Shown: positions 33,837 to 38,098 of the stretch, one piece after another
Numbering within the stretch: position 1 is the stretch's first letter
Layout of the letters: each line of letters opens with the position of its first letter
Assembly (NCBI GenBank): GCA_964433135.1
Contig: CAYSQW010000034.1
Span: 1 to 38,098 of the forward strand
DNA length: 38,098 nt
Reading direction: 5' to 3'
DNA from: CAYSQW01 sp964433135
GTDB lineage: Bacteria; Acidobacteriota; Aminicenantia; Aminicenantales; Aminicenantaceae
Translations under genes and position numbers: made by a program
The notes under the pieces: model-generated
The model's input: the letters and a program-made list of their open reading frames with translations, nothing else
Databases searched by the model: none
What the model was told of the DNA's origin: nothing

Positions 33837-35750
33837 ATGCAGGGAAAACGAAGCGCAATTTACTTGATCCTATCTTTTATTGTGATGAGCCGATTTTCTA
33901 ATCCTGCTTTTTCCATGGCACCGGCCCCGTATGACATCAAGGCTCATTATAAAAAGGTCGAGGTGATGATCCCGATGCGCGATGGAGTTGAATTGTTCAC
34001 TCAGATTTACACTCCCCGGGATGAAACCCGGGAATATCCAATCCTGCTCTTCCGAACACCTTATTCGGTTCGGAATTACGGAGTCCGTAATTATCGCCAG
34101 CATCTCGGTCCCAACAGCGCTTATGCGCCGGAAGGATTTATTTTCGTATATCAGGATGTACGAGGCAAATTCAAATCTCAGGGAAATTTTGTTGTCATGA
34201 AACCCCATATTTCCGATAAGCGCGGCCCCGGCGATACCGACGAAAGCAGTGACACCTATGACACGATAGAATGGCTTCTAAAAAACGTGCCGCGGCACAA
34301 TGGAAAGGTAGGTCAGTGGGGCATTTCATATCCCGGATGGCAGACCGTTCAGGGCATGATCGATGCGCATCCGGCATTGAAGGCATCTTCTCCTCAAGCT
34401 TCTCCGGCCGACATGTGGATCGGCGACGATTTTCACCATAATGGAGCTTTCCGATTGATGTACACGTTCGGATGGCTGCGAGGGAACGCAGTAACACGCT
34501 CGGGCCCATCCGAAAAGCGGGGAGCCGGTTTTTCCTACGGCACTCCGGACGGATATCGATTTTTTCTCGAATTGGGCCCCCTGTCCAACGTCGATGCTAA
34601 ATTTTTTCATGAAACCGTACCTACATGGAATGAATACATGGCGCACGGCGACTACGATGAATACTGGAAACAGCAGGATGTTCTTCAAAATCTCACACAT
34701 ATTACACATCCTGTTCTCAATGTCGCCGGTTGGTTCGACGCCGAAGATTTCTACGGTCCGATGAGTATTTATTATTCCCTGGAGAAGAAAAATCCGGAAA
34801 ACCGCAGCACGCTGGTGGTGGGGCCCTGGCTTCATGGAGGCTGGGCCCGTATGGCCGGGGATGCTCTTGGCAACATTCGATTCGAACAAAAAACGGGAGA
34901 ATTCTTCCGAACCGAGGTTGAGTTCCCTTTTTTCTTATACCACTTGAAAAACAAAGGGCGGCCGGATCTTCCGGAGGCGCTTGTTTTCGAGACGGGATCG
35001 AACCGCTGGCGCTCTTACGATTTATGGCCCCCGAAAGCCGCCCAGGAAAAAGAGCTGTATTTACATCCGAATCAAACGCTCGCCTTCAGCAAGCCCAACG
35101 ATAGGGGAGAAACCGCCTGCGACGATTACGTGAGCGATCCGGGTAAACCGGTCCCTTTCAGCGCCGAGATCCGCACTTCCCAAGGACATCTCTGGATGAT
35201 TGAAGATCAGAGATTTGCCGCCACGAGACCCGACGTGCTGGTGTATGAAACCCCTCCTCTTACCGAAGACATCACCATCGCCGGTCCCATCATCGCCGAT
35301 CTGTTCGTTTCCACCACCGGAACCGACGCGGATTGGGTGGTCAAGCTCATCGATGTTTATCCTGGAGATGCACCGGACAACACTCCCAATCCCGGGAATA
35401 TTCGGATGGGACATTTCCAAATGCTGGTGGGCGCGGATGTGTTCAGAGGAAAATACCGCAACAGTTTCACGCAACCAGAACCTTTTGTCCCGGGCGAGAT
35501 TGCGGAGATCCGTTACGATCTCCGTGATAAATGTCACTGTTTCAAGAAAGGGCACCGTATCATGGTTCAAATTCAAAGCACGTGGTTTCCCGTTATAGAC
35601 CGCAATCCTCAGACCTTCGTGGATATTTATCACGCCCAACCGAAGGATTTCATAAAAGCCGTCCATAAAGTATTCCGCTCTCAAACCTATCCTTCCCATC
35701 TCAAGCTCCGGGTTATTAATCGTTTTTCAGAAAACGAATCACATCGCTAA
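33837..35750 (+). CDS. Exported CocE/NonD (S15 Xaa-Pro dipeptidyl-peptidase-like) hydrolase
   Basis: A 637-residue serine hydrolase. The signal peptide is residues 1-26 (ending NPAFS). The alpha/beta-hydrolase core has the nucleophile elbow WGISYPG with Ser164, the acid in AGWFDAEDFYG and a His in GPWLHGGWAR. A C-terminal jelly-roll domain (about 430-625, with LIDVYPGDAPDN and GHRIMVQIQSTWFP) is the mark of the CocE/X-PDAP family. ATG 33837 has GGAGGA at good spacing. The family cleaves Xaa-Pro dipeptides or hydrolyses esters/amides; the sequence does not decide which. Export suggests an extracytoplasmic peptide or ester substrate. Confidence 0.9.
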   Translation: MQGKRSAIYLILSFIVMSRFSNPAFSMAPAPYDIKAHYKKVEVMIPMRDGVELFTQIYTPRDETREYPILLFRTPYSVRNYGVRNYRQHLGPNSAYAPEGFIFVYQDVRGKFKSQGNFVVMKPHISDKRGPGDTDESSDTYDTIEWLLKNVPRHNGKVGQWGISYPGWQTVQGMIDAHPALKASSPQASPADMWIGDDFHHNGAFRLMYTFGWLRGNAVTRSGPSEKRGAGFSYGTPDGYRFFLELGPLSNVDAKFFHETVPTWNEYMAHGDYDEYWKQQDVLQNLTHITHPVLNVAGWFDAEDFYGPMSIYYSLEKKNPENRSTLVVGPWLHGGWARMAGDALGNIRFEQKTGEFFRTEVEFPFFLYHLKNKGRPDLPEALVFETGSNRWRSYDLWPPKAAQEKELYLHPNQTLAFSKPNDRGETACDDYVSDPGKPVPFSAEIRTSQGHLWMIEDQRFAATRPDVLVYETPPLTEDITIAGPIIADLFVSTTGTDADWVVKLIDVYPGDAPDNTPNPGNIRMGHFQMLVGADVFRGKYRNSFTQPEPFVPGEIAEIRYDLRDKCHCFKKGHRIMVQIQSTWFPVIDRNPQTFVDIYHAQPKDFIKAVHKVFRSQTYPSHLKLRVINRFSENESHR

Positions 35751-35802
35751 ATACAATATTTGATTCCATTCAAGAATCATTTCGAATCAAAAGGAGATAC
35801 GC

Positions 35803-36249
35803 ATGCGAAAAAAAAATATTATCCTGGCATCCATTTTAGCATCGGCGCTTTGGATCGTCGGCTGTACAGCGGATAACGGCGTGAAATCACCCATCCGTGA
35901 AGATCTCAAAACCAGCACTTTATCCTGCATCAAGGTAGGGGGCACCATATATTTTTCAGGGATAACCGCCCGCGATCCCGAAACCAATACGTATCCGGAA
36001 GGGACAAGCGCCCAGACGAAAGCCATAATGGAAAAGTACCAAACCGCTCTGGAGGAATTGGACCTCAACTGGGACAATGTCGTCAAGGTCAATGTCTACA
36101 TTACGGATATCGCGAATAAACCCTCTCTCAATGAAGCCTATGCGGGATACTTCGAAGGTTTCAAAAGACCATGCCGCGTTTGCGTGGAAGCCGGCCTGGC
36201 CGGGGATGCTTTGGTCGAAATCGCGATGATCGCCGTTGCAGCGCAGTAG
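35803..36249 (+). CDS. RidA-family lipoprotein with altered active site
   Basis: A 148-residue member of the RidA/YjgF family carrying a lipoprotein signal: MRKKNIILASILASALWIVGC, with Cys21 in a good lipobox (IVGC). The RidA fold is clear from TIYFSGITARDP, QTKAIMEKYQTALEELDL and VVKVNVYITD. The catalytic Arg is kept (Arg125, RPCRVCVEAG). The Tyr of the usual GPYSQA motif is replaced (KTSTLSC) and the Glu of VEIEAIA is Ala141 (VEIAMIA). True RidA enzymes deaminate reactive imines in the cytoplasm, so a periplasmic altered version probably does something else. AAAAGGAGA is an excellent ribosome site. It follows the hydrolase by 52 bp. Confidence 0.88.
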   Translation: MRKKNIILASILASALWIVGCTADNGVKSPIREDLKTSTLSCIKVGGTIYFSGITARDPETNTYPEGTSAQTKAIMEKYQTALEELDLNWDNVVKVNVYITDIANKPSLNEAYAGYFEGFKRPCRVCVEAGLAGDALVEIAMIAVAAQ

Positions 36250-36382
36250 CGCCGCTCCGCCGCGTGACCGGCCAAGCATAAGCTCTCTATTCGGAGTTTT
36301 CAGGGAAGAGCCACCTCCTCAGGTGTTTTCATGCGAAATCCCTTCAGTGAAAAGATGTCTTTAGCCACCAAATCCATGATAA

Positions 36383-36564
36383 GGCGGTGTGAGAGCAGGC
36401 GCGACATATGGGATTTAGTCTGAAAATCGGTCTGAACGAGGGAATCCGACGGAGGAGGACGCTGAGTATGTCTGAACTCCGAAGGAGTGAGATACGCAAG
36501 CGCCGAGGCAAGGCCCATTTTCATGGCGTTAATAACCCCATCTAAGCGACGATCTCATACCGCC
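36383..36564 (-). repeat. Dispersed imperfect-palindromic element, copy B
   Basis: Inverted relative to copy A and about the same length (182 bp). Outer arms on the plus strand are GGCGGTGTGAGA (36383-36394) and TCTCATACCGCC (36553-36564), 11 of 12 bases complementary. The inner part shares with copy A the hairpin CTCC-TTC-GGAG, the stretch CAGACATACTC and the AAATCCCATATG end. Homology continues about 60 bp past the right arm into the second tandem unit near copy A, and on the other side a CCTTAGTACCAGGGTGG motif resembles the CCTTAATACC motifs there. The elements are thus modular. Confidence 0.75.
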
Positions 36565-36665
36565 GTTCCTCCCATCCACCCTGGTACTAAGGAAAAAGCA
36601 GTATCAATAGGTCCCCAGCCTGGATGAGCCTCGGAGCAAGATTGCCGTGGCGACAAACTGACAGG

Positions 36666-36714
36666 CAGTGAGACGTACTCAGGTACGTCGAACTGTTTTC
36701 AGTGCAGTCGACGT
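36666..36714 (+). other. Two mutually exclusive hairpins
   Basis: Hairpin 1 (36666-36695): stem CAGT/ACTG, then GA opposite GA, then a perfect 7-bp GACGTAC/GTACGTC with a TCAG loop. Hairpin 2 (36685-36714): stem ACGTCGA/TCGACGT, then ACTG/CAGT around a TTTT loop, with GCAG bulged. They share 36685-36695, so only one can form at a time. The strand of any transcript is unknown. Confidence 0.5.
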
Positions 36715-36807
36715 GGTGAGATTGCTTCGCCCGTAGGGTGAAGAATGTCGATTATAAATCAAATGGTTTTATTATCCCGTATCGACATTCATCATGGCTC
36801 ATTCAGG

Positions 36808-38052
36808 TCATAGGATGTTGATGAAGAAAGTAATGATCAGCGCATTCGTAAAATCAATAAAGAAGGCTCCCACGATGGGAATGACGAGGAATGCCCGGGG
36901 GGCCGGACCGAATTTCTCCACCAAGGATTCCATGTTGGCGATCGCATTGGGAGTGGCACCCATACTGAAACCGCAGTTTCCGCCCGCCATCACCGCCGCA
37001 TCATAATCCTTTCCCATTAACCGAAAGGTGATGAAAAGGGCGAAACCGGCCATGAGCGCCACCTGCACCAAAAGGATGACGATCATGGGAATCGCCAATT
37101 CCAGAAGTTCCCACAATCTCAGGCTCATCAAGGCCATGGACAGGAACAAATTCAGCGCGATCGATCCCAAAAGCTCTACATACCGCTGTGAAATTTTGAT
37201 CCAACCGGTAAAATCAAAGCCATTGCGGAAAACCGCCGCCACCAACATGGCGCCGATATAAGCGGGGAGAGTTACTCCCAAATCATGAAATCCCTTGGAG
37301 ACGATCGAACCGATCCACATGCAGAAAAGGATCATCGTCATGTATTTCAAAACTTCATACGCATTCAGCTGGAGCTTTTCTTCACCCTCCTCGGCAAATT
37401 CATCCATGGATTCGATGGGTGTGTCCTCGACATGGGAGACATGCCGCTTGTGACTGCGAAGCCGTTTGCGTTGGATTAGATGGGTGCCCACCGGACCTCC
37501 AAGCAATCCTCCGGCGACCAAGCCGAATGTCGCCGCGGCAACGGCCAGGCTGGTTGCACCGTTCATCCCCATCTCTTCAAAAAGAGGTCCGAAGGCCAAT
37601 CCGGTTCCGTGGCCTCCGGTCATGGTTACGGATCCTGAAATCAATCCTAAAAAAGGATGCACTCCGAGCAGCTTGGCAAACAATACCCCGAACCCATCCT
37701 GAAGAAATGCCAGTAAGGAAGCCATTCCCCAAAAAAGCAGGACTTGCGGGCCGCCTATCTTCAAGAGCGAGAAACTTGCCGTCAATCCCACCGTGGTAAA
37801 GAATGCGATCATAAACGGATCCTGAAGCGTGATGTTGAACTGAAAGGCGAAGACCTGAGTCAAACGCAGTATCAGAGCCAGAATCGCAAAGATCAATCCG
37901 CCGACAACGGGAGCGGGGATATTGATGCGATCGAGAAGCTTCAGTTTCCGTTTTACAAAATATCCGAGAAAAAGGACTAAAGCCGCAAGCGCCAAGGTCT
38001 GGATCATATCCAGCTTTAGAGTTAATATTCCGTCTATCATTCCGATTTGCAT
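36808..38052 (-). CDS. gltS: GltS-type sodium/glutamate symporter
   Basis: A 414-residue inner-membrane carrier that brings in glutamate with sodium. About ten hydrophobic segments lie in two inverted halves. Family motifs are NIPAPVVGGLIFA near the start, the re-entrant loop GSVTMTGGHGTGLAFGP and the matching second-half loop AGGNCGFSMGATPNAIANM, both typical of GltS. A charged cytoplasmic linker (about 190-230, RKRLRSHKRHVSHVEDTP to EEGEEKLQ) separates the halves. Start at 38052 with AGGT upstream; Met5 (38040) is an alternative. Only 46 bp of its upstream region is in the window, so its promoter is not assessed. Confidence 0.92.
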   Translation of the reverse strand: MQIGMIDGILTLKLDMIQTLALAALVLFLGYFVKRKLKLLDRINIPAPVVGGLIFAILALILRLTQVFAFQFNITLQDPFMIAFFTTVGLTASFSLLKIGGPQVLLFWGMASLLAFLQDGFGVLFAKLLGVHPFLGLISGSVTMTGGHGTGLAFGPLFEEMGMNGATSLAVAAATFGLVAGGLLGGPVGTHLIQRKRLRSHKRHVSHVEDTPIESMDEFAEEGEEKLQLNAYEVLKYMTMILFCMWIGSIVSKGFHDLGVTLPAYIGAMLVAAVFRNGFDFTGWIKISQRYVELLGSIALNLFLSMALMSLRLWELLELAIPMIVILLVQVALMAGFALFITFRLMGKDYDAAVMAGGNCGFSMGATPNAIANMESLVEKFGPAPRAFLVIPIVGAFFIDFTNALIITFFINIL

Positions 38053-38098
38053 GTATACCTCATTTTATAACGAATTCAATATTCTATCCCATCGTCTG

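Larger units (their letters stand above)
36250..36807. other. Non-coding block between the RidA lipoprotein and gltS
   Basis: This 558 bp lies between two genes that converge. It holds repeat copy B (36383-36564), two overlapping hairpins (36666-36714) and a wide-spaced 10-bp inverted repeat, GAATGTCGAT (36743-36752) with ATCGACATTC (36781-36790). A 74-codon frame on the minus strand (36300-36524) lies across copy B and lacks a clear ribosome site. I treat it as sequence of the repeat, though part of it shows protein-like conservation with copy A. Confidence 0.6.

Noticed and set aside
36300..36524. 74-codon minus-strand open frame as a gene
   Set aside because: It lies across repeat copy B and has no clear ribosome site. 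Recorded as repeat sequence with possible coding ancestry.
36540..36740. tRNA or known riboswitch in the non-coding block
   Set aside because: Stems are present but no cloverleaf with the TTC arm and no recognisable riboswitch core.

Overview
The window is 38 kb of densely packed bacterial chromosome. The cell is Gram-negative: it has a TolC-type outer-membrane channel, a DUF481 outer-membrane protein, lipoprotein signals and a Tat signal. The metabolism looks anaerobic and respiratory or peptide/C1-based, with complex I genes, a corrinoid methyl-transfer cluster, exported peptidases and a glutamate carrier. The sigma-54 regulator carries GAFTDA, a loop variant I associate with Bacteroidota-like and related lineages. 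An Acidobacteriota (Aminicenantia-like) or FCB-type organism would fit, but the sequence alone does not settle taxonomy.

Layout. 136-8460 (+) is a compact nuoABCDEFGHI operon, mostly overlapping, ending in a metallo-beta-lactamase-fold hydrolase. nuoJKLMN are absent. 8686-13339 (+) holds an outer-membrane DUF481 protein, a small membrane protein with its own promoter, an exported M1 metallopeptidase and a six-helix membrane protein. An imperfect-palindromic repeat (copy A) follows. 13799-15199 (+) is a beta-CASP RNA-processing hydrolase. 15220-17941 (-) is a histidine kinase / sigma-54 response regulator pair. Divergent from it, 18541-25425 (+) is a tripartite ABC efflux operon (adaptor, ATPase, permease, second ATPase, TolC), preceded by a good -24/-12 promoter and a perfect dyad. 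25520-28398 (+) is a TldD/TldE pair, with TldD carrying a Tat (probably lipoprotein) signal.

28426-31198 (-) is a three-gene corrinoid cluster: MttC-like carrier, MttB-family methyltransferase and a stand-alone MetH activation domain. 31449-33110 (+) has a NYN/LOTUS putative RNase and two unrecognised small proteins. 33170-36249 (+) has a GNAT acetyltransferase from a near-leaderless promoter, an exported CocE/S15-type hydrolase and a RidA-family lipoprotein. 36250-36807 is a non-coding block with repeat copy B and two mutually exclusive hairpins. 36808-38052 (-) is a GltS-type glutamate carrier.

How it fits together. The kinase/regulator pair very probably drives the efflux operon through the sigma-54 promoter. 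The M1 peptidase, S15-type hydrolase, exported TldD and GltS suggest breakdown of peptides outside the cytoplasm with glutamate uptake. The most unusual items are the structured repeat family with compensatory changes between its two copies, the exporter with two ATPases and one permease beside an exported TldD, and the self-contained corrinoid module.
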